From: Lachnospiraceae bacterium
GTDB taxonomy: Bacteria > Bacillota > Clostridia > Lachnospirales > Lachnospiraceae
Direction: 5' to 3'
Assembly: GCA_017469935.1 (NCBI GenBank)
Contig: JAFUFL010000013.1
Coordinates: 1 to 56,021 of the forward strand
Length of the DNA stretch: 56,021 nucleotides
Shown: positions 43,591 to 51,743 of the stretch, piece after piece
How positions within the stretch are numbered: position 1 is the stretch's first letter
Layout: each line of letters starts with the position of its first letter
The notes under the pieces: model-generated
The model's input: only the letters and a program-made list of their open reading frames with translations
Databases searched by the model: none
Told to the model about the DNA's origin: nothing
Made by a program: the position numbers and the translations under genes

Positions 43591-44580
43591 GTGTCACTGA
43601 CCAGAGAACAGTACGATGAGATCATGCGCGGCTATATGCAGAAGCAGAGCCGGAGGCACCAGCTCTCTCTTGCGCGCAGAGACGAGGTATACGAAAAGAT
43701 TCCCGAATACCGCAAACTTTCGGAACAGGTTTCCGAAGTCGCCGTGGGATATCTGCATTCACGATTGGGAGGAAAAGGGAAGGAAACTTCCGCTTCTCCC
43801 ATTTTGGTGCGCCCTGAACTATCCAGGATTGCCGAAAAGAAGAGACAGCTCCTCGTCTCCCACGGTTTTCCCGAAGACTATCTCACCGTCAGCCCCGACT
43901 GCCCTCTCTGCGGCGACACGGGTTTCATTGACGGAAACAAGTGCCGGTGCTTCAAACAGAAAGAAATCGAGATCCTCTACAGCAGCTCCCATCTGGGAGA
44001 ACTTGTGAAAGAACATAACTTTGACAATCTCACCGAGAGCTATTATCATGGGGAAGACTTAAAGCGTTTTCGCATAGCCAGCGCCGCATGCCGGCGCATG
44101 GCCGGGCAGTTCGATCAGGTATACCGCAATATCTATTTATATGGTACAGTGGGTACCGGAAAGTCCTTCCTGTCGATCTGCATAGCGAAAGAACTGCTCG
44201 AGACGGGCCACTCGGTCCTCTACTTCAGCGCGGCCGCTCTTTTCGACAGGCTGTCCATGTACTCCTTCGATGTGCGGACCAAGGAGGAACTGCGCAAGTT
44301 TACCGATGACCTCTACGGCTGCGATCTTCTGATCATTGACGATCTCGGCACGGAGCTTACCAATCAGTTCATCTCAGCGCAGCTCTTTACCTGCCTGAAT
44401 GAGCGCCATATCGGCCGCAAGCCGACCGTGATCTCCACGAATCTCTCCCTTGCGGAGATGCAGGCCCGCTACTCGGACCGCGTATTCTCAAGGATCACCA
44501 ACGACTATGAACTCTACAAGCTGACCGGAAGCGACATTCGTGTCCTGAGGCGCAGGCAGAGAAACGCCACTCACCAATAA
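43591..44580 (+). CDS. dnaC: DnaC/DnaI-type helicase loader ATPase
   Basis: 329 residues, GTG start at 43591 with AAGGAG before it. N-terminal part binds DnaD or helicase; a cysteine cluster CPLCGDTGFIDGNKCRC (104-120) looks like a zinc site, as in DnaI. Walker A GTVGTGKS (185-192), Walker B LLIIDDLGTE (246-255), and sensor PTVISTNLS. Pairs with the upstream dnaD gene, with which it acts to load the replicative helicase. Confidence 0.93.
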   Translation: MSLTREQYDEIMRGYMQKQSRRHQLSLARRDEVYEKIPEYRKLSEQVSEVAVGYLHSRLGGKGKETSASPILVRPELSRIAEKKRQLLVSHGFPEDYLTVSPDCPLCGDTGFIDGNKCRCFKQKEIEILYSSSHLGELVKEHNFDNLTESYYHGEDLKRFRIASAACRRMAGQFDQVYRNIYLYGTVGTGKSFLSICIAKELLETGHSVLYFSAAALFDRLSMYSFDVRTKEELRKFTDDLYGCDLLIIDDLGTELTNQFISAQLFTCLNERHIGRKPTVISTNLSLAEMQARYSDRVFSRITNDYELYKLTGSDIRVLRRRQRNATHQ

Positions 44581-44634
44581 CATAAACCGCAGCAGCCAAA
44601 ATATTCACCACCAGTCAGAAAGCGAGGACGGCTA

Positions 44635-45843
44635 ATGGAACCAATCAAACAACACGACAAGCGGCATCTGGATACCATGCCCGCCGGATCACTCGGGATC
44701 ATTCCCATCACCGGGTGCGAGGAAATAGCTTCCGAGATTGATTTCTATCTCACCAGATGGAGAGAGGAACGTGAGAGCGAACACAAAGACTCTCTCGCTT
44801 ATGTCGGCTACAATCGACCTTCCTATATCATCGACTGCAACCTCCCCCGCTTCGGGACGGGTGAGGGCAAGGGCGTGCTCGCCCAGTCCGTCCGCGGAAT
44901 GGACCTCTATCTTCTCGCGGACGTCGTCAACTACAGCAAGACCTATAAGATGTTCGGGATCACCAATCACATGTCTCCCGATGATCACTATCAGAATCTC
45001 AAGAGAGTGATCGCCTCCATCGGCGGCAAGGCCCGCAGGATCACCGTGATCATGCCCTATCTCTACGAGAGCCGCCAGCACAAGCGCACTGCCAGGGAAT
45101 CCCTTGACTGCGCGATCGCGCTTCAGGAACTGGTCCGCATGGGCGTTGACAACATCCTCACTTTTGACGCTAATGACCCCCGTGTCATGAACGCCATTCC
45201 GCTCAGCGGCTTTGACAACGTTCAGCCCGCCTACCAGTTTATTAAAGGCCTCCTGCGCAGCGTCAGCGACCTTCAGATCGACAGCGACCACATGCTCATC
45301 ATCAGCCCTGACGAGGGCGGCATGAAGCGCGCGGTCTACTACGCAAACGTCCTGGGCCTGGACATGGGAATGTTCTACAAGCGCCGCGACTACACCCGCT
45401 TTGTAGACGGCGTAAACCCTGTAGTGGCACATGAATTCCTGGGCTCGAGCGTCGAAGGCAAGGACATGATCGTCATCGACGACATGCTCTCCTCCGGCGA
45501 CAGCATCCTCGAAGTGGCGAGCGCCCTTAAAAAGCGCAAGGCCCGCAGAGTCTTCATCTGCGAGACCTTCGGCCTCTTTACGGACGGCATCGAGAAATTT
45601 GACAAGGCGTACGCGGAAGGCAAGTTCGACAAGATCATCACCACCAACCTGATCTACCAGAAGCCCGAGCTGCAGAGCCGCCCCTGGTACGTGTGCTGCG
45701 GCATGAGCAAGTATCTCGCCTACCTCATCGATACTCTCAACCACGACAGCTCGATCAGCGACCTGCTCGATCCCAGAGAAAAAATTCTCGGAATCGTCGA
45801 GCGCTACAACAAGGCCCGCGCAGAGGGCACAAAATTCCAGTAA
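44635..45843 (+). CDS. Divergent ribose-phosphate pyrophosphokinase
   Basis: 402 residues, longer than ordinary PrsA (about 310-320). The C-terminal PRPP loop MIVIDDMLSSGDSILEVASAL differs from the usual VDDMIDTGGT; the central IISPDEGGMKRAVYYANVLGLD matches the family VSPDxGG region. The usual N-terminal flexible loop and DLHA-type motif are replaced (TFDANDPRVMNAIPLSGFDN). Such proteins are annotated as PRPP synthetases in many Clostridia. It may supply PRPP to upp and pncB in this window. Starts 54 bases after dnaC with GCGAGGACGG before the ATG; terminator behind it. Confidence 0.8.
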   Translation: MEPIKQHDKRHLDTMPAGSLGIIPITGCEEIASEIDFYLTRWREERESEHKDSLAYVGYNRPSYIIDCNLPRFGTGEGKGVLAQSVRGMDLYLLADVVNYSKTYKMFGITNHMSPDDHYQNLKRVIASIGGKARRITVIMPYLYESRQHKRTARESLDCAIALQELVRMGVDNILTFDANDPRVMNAIPLSGFDNVQPAYQFIKGLLRSVSDLQIDSDHMLIISPDEGGMKRAVYYANVLGLDMGMFYKRRDYTRFVDGVNPVVAHEFLGSSVEGKDMIVIDDMLSSGDSILEVASALKKRKARRVFICETFGLFTDGIEKFDKAYAEGKFDKIITTNLIYQKPELQSRPWYVCCGMSKYLAYLIDTLNHDSSISDLLDPREKILGIVERYNKARAEGTKFQ

Positions 45844-45845
45844 AA

Positions 45846-45881
45846 AAATAAGAGGCATCCCACAGCGGATGCCTCTTATTT
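45846..45881. terminator. Bidirectional terminator between prs-like gene and dCMP deaminase
   Basis: Perfect arms AAATAAGAGGCATCC (45846-45860) and GGATGCCTCTTATTT (45867-45881) with a 6-nt loop. T tract on the plus strand (TTTT) and A run on the left, so it can serve both convergent units. Confidence 0.9.
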
Positions 45882-45952
45882 TGTAATTATTCAGCACCCC
45901 GGGTGCTGTTCATTCACATTTTTTGATAATATTCCATGCCCGTGCCTGCTTT

Positions 45953-46450
45953 TTACAGTTCCACTTCGACCTTTCTGCCGGTCCTCTGATACTGATAGTA
46001 TCTCACGCCCGCCGCGTCAAACATTCTCTTGCTGGCGATCGTCGTATCCGACGTCGCATATTTGTCGCTGTCGTAGACGACCGTGCGGATCCCGCTCTGT
46101 ATGATCGCTTTCGCGCACTCATTGCAGGGGAACAGTGACACATAGAGGGTGGAGCCCTCCAGGCTTCCGCCGCGGTAATTTAAGATCGCGTTGAGTTCAC
46201 TGTGCGTGACAAAGGCATATTTGGTCTCCAGGGTATCTCCTTCTCTTGCCCAGGGAAAATCATCGTCCGAACAGCCGGAGGGAAATCCGTTGTATCCCAT
46301 GGAGAGGATTTTGTGCGTGCTGCTCACGATGCAGGAGCCGACCTGCGTATTGGGATCCTTCGAACGAAGGGCTGACAGCTGCGCCACCCCCATAAAGTAC
46401 TCATCCCATGTGATATAGTCATTTCTCTTTCCGTTCATTTTGACTGCCAT
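45953..46450 (-). CDS. Deoxycytidylate (dCMP) deaminase
   Basis: Makes dUMP for thymidylate synthesis. 165 residues. Zinc-site residues H83 and E85 in VTHSELNA and C109/C112 in FPCNECAKAI; substrate-region GYNGFPSGC. HSE replaces the more common HAE, normal for dCMP deaminases. It is the last gene of the GH18-sua5-upp-dCMP deaminase series and starts two bases after the upp stop. Confidence 0.92.
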   Translation of the reverse strand: MAVKMNGKRNDYITWDEYFMGVAQLSALRSKDPNTQVGSCIVSSTHKILSMGYNGFPSGCSDDDFPWAREGDTLETKYAFVTHSELNAILNYRGGSLEGSTLYVSLFPCNECAKAIIQSGIRTVVYDSDKYATSDTTIASKRMFDAAGVRYYQYQRTGRKVEVEL

Positions 46451-46452
46451 AA

Positions 46453-47082
46453 TTACTTCGTCCCGAAAATTCTGTCGCCGGCATCGCCCAGACCGGGAAC
46501 GATATAGCCGTGGTCATTGAGATGATCATCCAGAGCGCCGATATAGAGGTCAACATCGGGATGTGCCTCCGTGAAAGCCTTGACGCCCTCGGGAGCTGCG
46601 ATGATGCACAGGAAATGGAGCTTCTTGCATCCGTGCTGCTTGAGCAGTTCGACGGCCGCCAGCGCGGATCCGCCTGTCGCGAGCATGGGATCGACAACGA
46701 AGATTTCTCTCTCTGCGCTGTCAGCCGGAAGCTTGCAGTAATACTCTACGGGCGCCAGCGTCTCGGGATCTCTGTAGAGGCCGATATGTCCCACCTTGGC
46801 TGCCGGGATCATCGTCAGCATGCCGTCTACCATTCCCAGGCCCGCCCTGAGGATCGGAACAACCGCGAGCTTTTTGCCCTTGATCTCCTGTACGGTCGTC
46901 TTGCAGATAGGGGTCTCGATCTCAACGTTTTCAAGCTCCAGATCTCTGGTCGCCTCATAGCATTCGAGCATGGCGATCTCACCGATCGTCTCGCGGAACT
47001 CTTTCGTTCCGATCTCTTTGCGGCGAATCAAGCCGATCTTATGCTTGATCAACGGGTGGTCCATAATTACGATTTTAGCCAT
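46453..47082 (-). CDS. upp: Uracil phosphoribosyltransferase
   Basis: Salvages uracil to UMP with PRPP. 209 residues, full length. PRPP-binding [22 protein letters not shown], uracil-binding [25 protein letters not shown] at the C-terminus, and [17 protein letters not shown]. All family landmarks are intact. AGGACTAAAATGG upstream carries a ribosome site. Confidence 0.97.
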   Translation of the reverse strand: MAKIVIMDHPLIKHKIGLIRRKEIGTKEFRETIGEIAMLECYEATRDLELENVEIETPICKTTVQEIKGKKLAVVPILRAGLGMVDGMLTMIPAAKVGHIGLYRDPETLAPVEYYCKLPADSAEREIFVVDPMLATGGSALAAVELLKQHGCKKLHFLCIIAAPEGVKAFTEAHPDVDLYIGALDDHLNDHGYIVPGLGDAGDRIFGTK

Positions 47083-47124
47083 TTTAGTCCTCCATGCCTT
47101 CTAATAAGTGTTATTGCACTGCCG

Positions 47125-48198
47125 TCAAAGCGGCAGCTTTTCGCCGTCTCCCGGCCGGACTGTTCTATGTCCGGCTGCTTTCATAAGGCGGTTCATAATC
47201 GCCTGGCCGAGATTCCCTCCGCTGAAGGATTCCGCGTAGATCCGGTCGATCTGCTCGTCGTCAAATTCCCTCAGTATGCGGAACAGTGCTCTGGCAATAC
47301 TGAGCTCGTCACTGCGGGTCCCCGCGCTCTTGACACTGTCTGCACGGTAAAGGTCCTTCGTCTCGTCGGTGCACAGCACGCCTGTCTTCATGCCGTGCTC
47401 CGCATTAAACGCGGCTGCCTTATTGATCTCTTCTATTACTTTATCACTTTCTCCCTCAAGAATCACTAATTCTCCTCTGGGAGCGTAATGTCTGTATTTC
47501 ATTCCCGGCGCTTTGGGAGCAATTCCCGAATCCGGGGTGATCAGCGTGGCGTCCACTTCCACCTTTCCGAGGACTTCTTCCAGCATCTTCCGGCCGATAT
47601 AGCCCGGCCTCAGGATGATCGGGCTTCCTTCCGTCAGGTCAATGATGGTGGACTCCAGTCCGATCCCCACTTCGCCCCCGTCGATGATCATTTCCACCCT
47701 GCCGTCCAGGTCTTCCCGGCAATATTTTGCCACGGTCGGACTGGGTCTTCCGGACCGGTTGGCGCTGGGCGCCGCGATAAAGCCCCCGGCCGCATCGATC
47801 AGCGCCTGCGCGATCCTGTTGCTCGGAAAGCGGACCGCCACCGTATCAAGTCCCCCCGTTGTCTCCTTCGGGACAAGATCGCTCTTCTTAAAGATCATCG
47901 TCAGAGGGCCCGGCCAGAAGGCTTCCGCCAGCTTCTGCGCCTGAGGCGGGATCTCGCTTACGATCAGTTCTATGTCCTCGAGCCTGCAGACATGCACGAT
48001 CAGCGGATTGTCGGAAGGCCTCCCCTTCGCCGCGTATATCCTGCGCGAGGACTCCGGATTTAAGGCATCCCCTCCAAGGCCGTACACCGTCTCGGTAGGG
48101 AAGGCGACCAGTCCGCCCTCCTTTATGATCCGTCCCGCCCGCCCGATCACTTCGGGATCCGGGGACGCCTCATTCATTACTGCGTATTCTGTTATCAT
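47125..48198 (-). CDS. Threonylcarbamoyl-AMP synthase, Sua5 type
   Basis: First step of tRNA t6A37 modification. 357 residues from the ATG at 48198; a 17-residue upstream extension is not family-like. YrdC domain: GLVAFPTETVYGLGGDA, YAAKGRPSDNPLIVH, WPGPLTMI, and APSANRSGRPSPT; then linker ILRPGYIGRKMLEEVLG and the Sua5 C-terminal domain from MKYRHYAPRGELVILEG on. Single-domain YrdC proteins lack that part. Start has GAGG at 12 bases, a little far. Fourteen bases behind the GH18 gene. Confidence 0.92.
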   Translation of the reverse strand: MITEYAVMNEASPDPEVIGRAGRIIKEGGLVAFPTETVYGLGGDALNPESSRRIYAAKGRPSDNPLIVHVCRLEDIELIVSEIPPQAQKLAEAFWPGPLTMIFKKSDLVPKETTGGLDTVAVRFPSNRIAQALIDAAGGFIAAPSANRSGRPSPTVAKYCREDLDGRVEMIIDGGEVGIGLESTIIDLTEGSPIILRPGYIGRKMLEEVLGKVEVDATLITPDSGIAPKAPGMKYRHYAPRGELVILEGESDKVIEEINKAAAFNAEHGMKTGVLCTDETKDLYRADSVKSAGTRSDELSIARALFRILREFDDEQIDRIYAESFSGGNLGQAIMNRLMKAAGHRTVRPGDGEKLPL

Positions 48199-48211
48199 CA
48201 CTTGCCGCGCC

Positions 48212-49903
48212 TCACTTCTCCATATAGGCGGCGATGACGTCCCAGACATCCGAGCTCTCCATTCCGAGGCACCACTGTGCGACGCCGGCGACGGAATGGG
48301 ACTGCATCACCTCGAGCTTCTTCTCAATGGACTCCGCATCCTCGATCCAGATCTGATAGGTCGCGTCATCTTCCGACACCTCGGCGTAATTCTGCTCCGT
48401 CGCCGCATTCCACTCCACGTTCATCCCGTGGTTGGCGATGAAGGTCTGCACCTCGTTCATGCCGTAGGCCTGACTGCTCACGCCCTCCGCCGTCGTCTTC
48501 CAGACTCTCGTATAGAAAGGAATCCCGTTGATCAGTTTCTCCTTAGGCACATATTTGAGGGCTTCTTCGATTCCGTAAGTGACATAGCCTATGGAGGCAA
48601 CGCTGCCCGGTTCCTGGCTTCCCGCATAGTGTTCATCGTAACCCATGATCACCACATAGTCGGCAAAGACGCCCTGTTCATCCAGGCGGTAGTAGTCATT
48701 AAAGTTGTAAGGGACGTAATTGTCCACGGACAGCACAATTCCTTCGCGGCGGCAGGCGATGGAGAATTCCCGGATAAACTCGATGAAATCTCTCCCGTAT
48801 TTTTCGGAGATTCCCTCGATATCCACGTTGATCCCTTCGATTCCCATTTCGCCGGCCGTCTCAATGACCTTTGAAATGACGCTCGACCTCGCCTCATCGG
48901 AAGCAAGGAACTTCTGCTGCACACCCTCCGGGCCCGTGAAATTGTCGAGCACGGCCCAGACCGCCATGCCTCTCTCGTGCGCGGCATCTACATAGTCCTG
49001 CGTTGCGCGCACTTCCACCGAACCCGTGTCACCCAGGACAACGAACCATGTGGGGGCGACGACGTTGACGGATTTCGTCCTGTCAATACGCTCGTTAAAA
49101 GTTGTGTTTCCCGATGCCCCGGCTATATTGTGCCAGACCATGTTGACCTTGCCGTCCAGGGCCGTGCGCTTGTACTCCGGCTCCTGATAGTCCGTTACCG
49201 GAGTCATCGCTACCGTCTCGGGCTCGGTCATCTTCCGGTTCTCCATATAGCCGATCATAACGTCCTGCGTGACAACCTTGCTCCAGTTGTCCATTCTCTC
49301 GATCACGACGACTTTGCTTCCTTCGGTCACTTCCGAGACCACTTTGCTCTTGACGCCGCCCGACGCCCTGAGCTTGGTCGTCTTTGTCACAGTGGCTTCC
49401 TGGCGGTCTCCCCACTCCTTGTAAAGGCTGATGCGGTTGGGCTGTGTGAACGCCTCATAAGAGAAGTTGGTGTACTTGCGGACAAAATCCAGCGCGACGT
49501 AGATCTTATCGTCCGCCTCCGCGCAGATCACATAGTCCTCTTTCGTCTCCGCGCCGGAAGAATCCTTCCAGGCGCTCTCGCCGACCTTGGCCGTTATGCG
49601 CGTTTCGGGAAGGCAGTAGCAGAGCACCCCGTCTTCCGCTCCGTAATAGAACCTGTCGTTGAGAAGGCTGTATACGGTCTCAAAATCCAGATAGTAATGT
49701 TCTCCGATCTTTCTGGCATGATAGTCCGACCACTGATCTCCGAGCACTACCGGATAGTCGTCTTCTCCCGCTACTTCGTAATACAAATTGAGGTCTACCG
49801 TCTCTTCGCTGTAAGTGTACTTTACGAAATAATTCCTGTAGAATACCGTTCCCAGCACGCCGATCAATATCAGTATTACTAATGTAGGCAATACTTTCTT
49901 CAT
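48212..49903 (-). CDS. Membrane-anchored GH18 cell-wall hydrolase with SH3 domain
   Basis: 563 residues from MKKVLPTLVILILIG (AAAGGAGAGCAACAG upstream); an open frame extends further but without support. One N-terminal membrane anchor or uncleaved signal at about 4-22. Residues 35-165 look like a copper amine oxidase N-domain-type wall-associated module, 170-225 an SH3b fold (KTTKLRASGGVKSKVV, GSKVVVIERMDNWSKV), and from about 250 a GH18 barrel with catalytic GINVDIEGI (Asp361, Glu363) and YDEHYAGSQEPG. Similar proteins act as spore-cortex or wall glucosaminidases (SleL/YdhD type). First gene of the downstream minus series. Confidence 0.88.
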   Translation of the reverse strand: MKKVLPTLVILILIGVLGTVFYRNYFVKYTYSEETVDLNLYYEVAGEDDYPVVLGDQWSDYHARKIGEHYYLDFETVYSLLNDRFYYGAEDGVLCYCLPETRITAKVGESAWKDSSGAETKEDYVICAEADDKIYVALDFVRKYTNFSYEAFTQPNRISLYKEWGDRQEATVTKTTKLRASGGVKSKVVSEVTEGSKVVVIERMDNWSKVVTQDVMIGYMENRKMTEPETVAMTPVTDYQEPEYKRTALDGKVNMVWHNIAGASGNTTFNERIDRTKSVNVVAPTWFVVLGDTGSVEVRATQDYVDAAHERGMAVWAVLDNFTGPEGVQQKFLASDEARSSVISKVIETAGEMGIEGINVDIEGISEKYGRDFIEFIREFSIACRREGIVLSVDNYVPYNFNDYYRLDEQGVFADYVVIMGYDEHYAGSQEPGSVASIGYVTYGIEEALKYVPKEKLINGIPFYTRVWKTTAEGVSSQAYGMNEVQTFIANHGMNVEWNAATEQNYAEVSEDDATYQIWIEDAESIEKKLEVMQSHSVAGVAQWCLGMESSDVWDVIAAYMEK

Positions 49904-50704
49904 CTGTTGCTCTCCTTTCAAATATACCTGCCTATTATAACAGAGTATGGAGAATTTGGCATCCTTCCCCGGGCTAAAAACAGGCTGAAACCGGGCGCTT
50001 TCTCGGATACATGCACAAAATAAGAGACCGGCGCACATGACGGAACGCTTCGATACCGTCTGCCGCAAGCGGGTCCCGCAGCATTTTCCGATATACGAAG
50101 CGTTCCCAGAAATGGTCTTATATGACTTGAGATATGAAAAAAGACATAAGATCACGCGATCTTATTCTGAGTTGCAGGCAGACTGCAAGACCGGAAGGAT
50201 AATGGTTTTCCGTGAGATTTATACCGCCGTATCCCGCATCCGCCCCCGGGAAGCACAGAAACTGTACCTTTAGATTAAGTAAACATTTTTTAAATCAGAC
50301 GCAAATATAATCATGCTGAATTCTCTTTTTTGCCTGACCGGCAATAGATTTCAGATAATGGGAAAGTCCCATCTGTAAAGTGCTAATAGACATGAAAAAG
50401 TCTTGAATTGCTAGTGTGCTATCACCTCCCAGCCGGTACAGATTGTCTCATCTGCTTCCGAGACACATTCTAGTACAACCGTTTCCCGACTACAACACTC
50501 TCGGCCACCGAAAATCCGAAAACGGCCATTCTTGTGATTTTCGTACAAAAAGAGCACGTTCATTTTTGTGCGCTTACGCCGATAGTTTTCGGATTCCCGC
50601 AACTTCTCATTGACGTGGAATCCCTGCATGCGTCAAAATACTAATAAAGATGGATAACTATTACCATCAGGTCCTTCTCTGAAAAAACAGTAAAGGAGTA
50701 CTCC
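49904..50704. other. 801-nt gene-free region between GH18 gene and mecA
   Basis: Divergent control region. A minus-strand TATAAT (complement of 49934-49939) is a likely -10 of the GH18 gene. No terminator is needed here. Small open frames (for example 50411-50629, minus) lack ribosome sites and family features. AGACATGAAAAAGTCT near 50388 is a weak hairpin. I see no RNA gene or repeat array; the region is long for this compact genome and worth a check for a small RNA. Confidence 0.5.
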
Positions 50705-51448
50705 ATGAAGATAGAGAAAATAAGCAACAGCCAGATCCGGTGCATCCTCACCGGGGAGGACCTGGCCAGCCGGCAGCTCCGGCTCAGCGAGCTCGCGTAC
50801 GGTTCCGAAAAAGCGCGCGCGCTGTTTCGCGACATGATGGAGCAGGCTGCCATTCAGTGCGGCTTCGATGCGGAAAATTATCCCCTGATGATCGAAGCCA
50901 TTCCCCTGGGTGCCGACAGCATAGTGCTGATCGTCACCAAGGTGGATAATCCCGAAGAATTAGATACAAGGTTTTCCAATTTTGCTCCCTCCGTCCAGAA
51001 AGACGCCGCTCCGGCAAAGGAGCCCCCGTCTCCGCTCAGCCAGCTCCTCAAGTCGATGAAGGAGAACGCCGCCGACGATAGCGGTTCCGCAAAGGCCGGG
51101 CCGGTCAAAAAGAGCGCCGAGGAGATAATGAAAGAGCGGCGTGAGCAGCTTCTCACCACCCGCCTCTACTCTTTTGAATCGATGGCCGACGCGATCCTCG
51201 CAGCCAAGGTTCTCTCCTCCGCTTACACCGGAAGCAGTTCCCTCTACCGCGACGAGAAGAGCGGCAGGCTCTACCTGTTTCTCAGGATGAAAGGCCTCGA
51301 GGAAGTCGGCGCCATGCAGAGCACTCTCGCGGCCCTCTCCGAGTACGGACAGCTTGAAAAAGCCGGTTCCGCCAGGCAGCAGTATCTGCTCACGCACTGT
51401 ACGCCGATCTGCACGGAAAACGCTCTCGAAACACTCGGACAGCTCTGA
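50705..51448 (+). CDS. mecA: Adaptor protein MecA
   Basis: Presents substrates to the ClpC ATPase in Firmicutes. 247 residues. N-terminal substrate-binding MKIEKISNSQIRCILTGEDLASRQLRLSELAYGS, a linker of about 60 residues rich in Ala, Pro, Lys and Glu, then the C-terminal ClpC-binding domain (RLYSFESMADAILAAKVL, SSSLYRDEKSGRLYLFLRM). Length is normal. AAAGGAG stands before the ATG. Confidence 0.9.
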   Translation: MKIEKISNSQIRCILTGEDLASRQLRLSELAYGSEKARALFRDMMEQAAIQCGFDAENYPLMIEAIPLGADSIVLIVTKVDNPEELDTRFSNFAPSVQKDAAPAKEPPSPLSQLLKSMKENAADDSGSAKAGPVKKSAEEIMKERREQLLTTRLYSFESMADAILAAKVLSSAYTGSSSLYRDEKSGRLYLFLRMKGLEEVGAMQSTLAALSEYGQLEKAGSARQQYLLTHCTPICTENALETLGQL

Positions 51449-51463
51449 ATAACGGTCATTTCA

Positions 51464-51494
51464 GCCGGCCGCCGCAAACTCTGCGGCGGCCGGC
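51464..51494 (+). terminator. Terminator of mecA
   Basis: Perfect 12-bp arms GCCGGCCGCCGC (51464-51475) and GCGGCGGCCGGC (51483-51494) with a 7-nt loop, followed by AATTATTAAC. Strong stem, poor T tract. Confidence 0.75.
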
Positions 51495-51543
51495 AATTAT
51501 TAACTCCATTTAGCTACTTTATTCATTCTTTTGTCACTTCGTC

Positions 51544-51670
51544 TTCACAAATGCTGTGAAACTTTCACAATAGTTAGAAATAACTAACCAGAATTTTCGT
51601 TATTATTACTGGTTTTTTCGAAATACAATCTTAAATGAACATTGTATTTTACACTACCCGATGCTAGAAT
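51544..51670 (+). promoter_or_regulatory. Palindromic operator candidates and promoter of the PFOR gene
   Basis: Three palindromes in 43 bases: TTCACA/TGTGAA around AATGC (51544-51560); TGTGAAACTTTCACA (51555-51569), perfect 7-1-7; and TAGTTAGAAATAACTA (51571-51586). The promoter TTGTAT (51642-51647), 17 bases, TAGAAT (51665-51670) follows about 55 bases on. TGTGAA/TTCACA half-sites resemble those of the redox repressor Rex, but the centre is one base shorter than the consensus. The start of PFOR is 73 bases after the -10 box. Confidence 0.55.
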
Positions 51671-51743
51671 AAATATGCTAGATAAGCTGTGGGTTTTTAC
51701 AACTTGGCGGTTTACCGCTGCAATATTAACAGGAGGAAAACAA

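Noticed and set aside
50037-50273. 78-residue plus-strand open frame
   Set aside because: No ribosome site, no recognisable features, and atypical composition for the genome.
50411-50629. 72-residue minus-strand open frame
   Set aside because: No ribosome site before any ATG and no family resemblance. Left as unassigned intergenic DNA.
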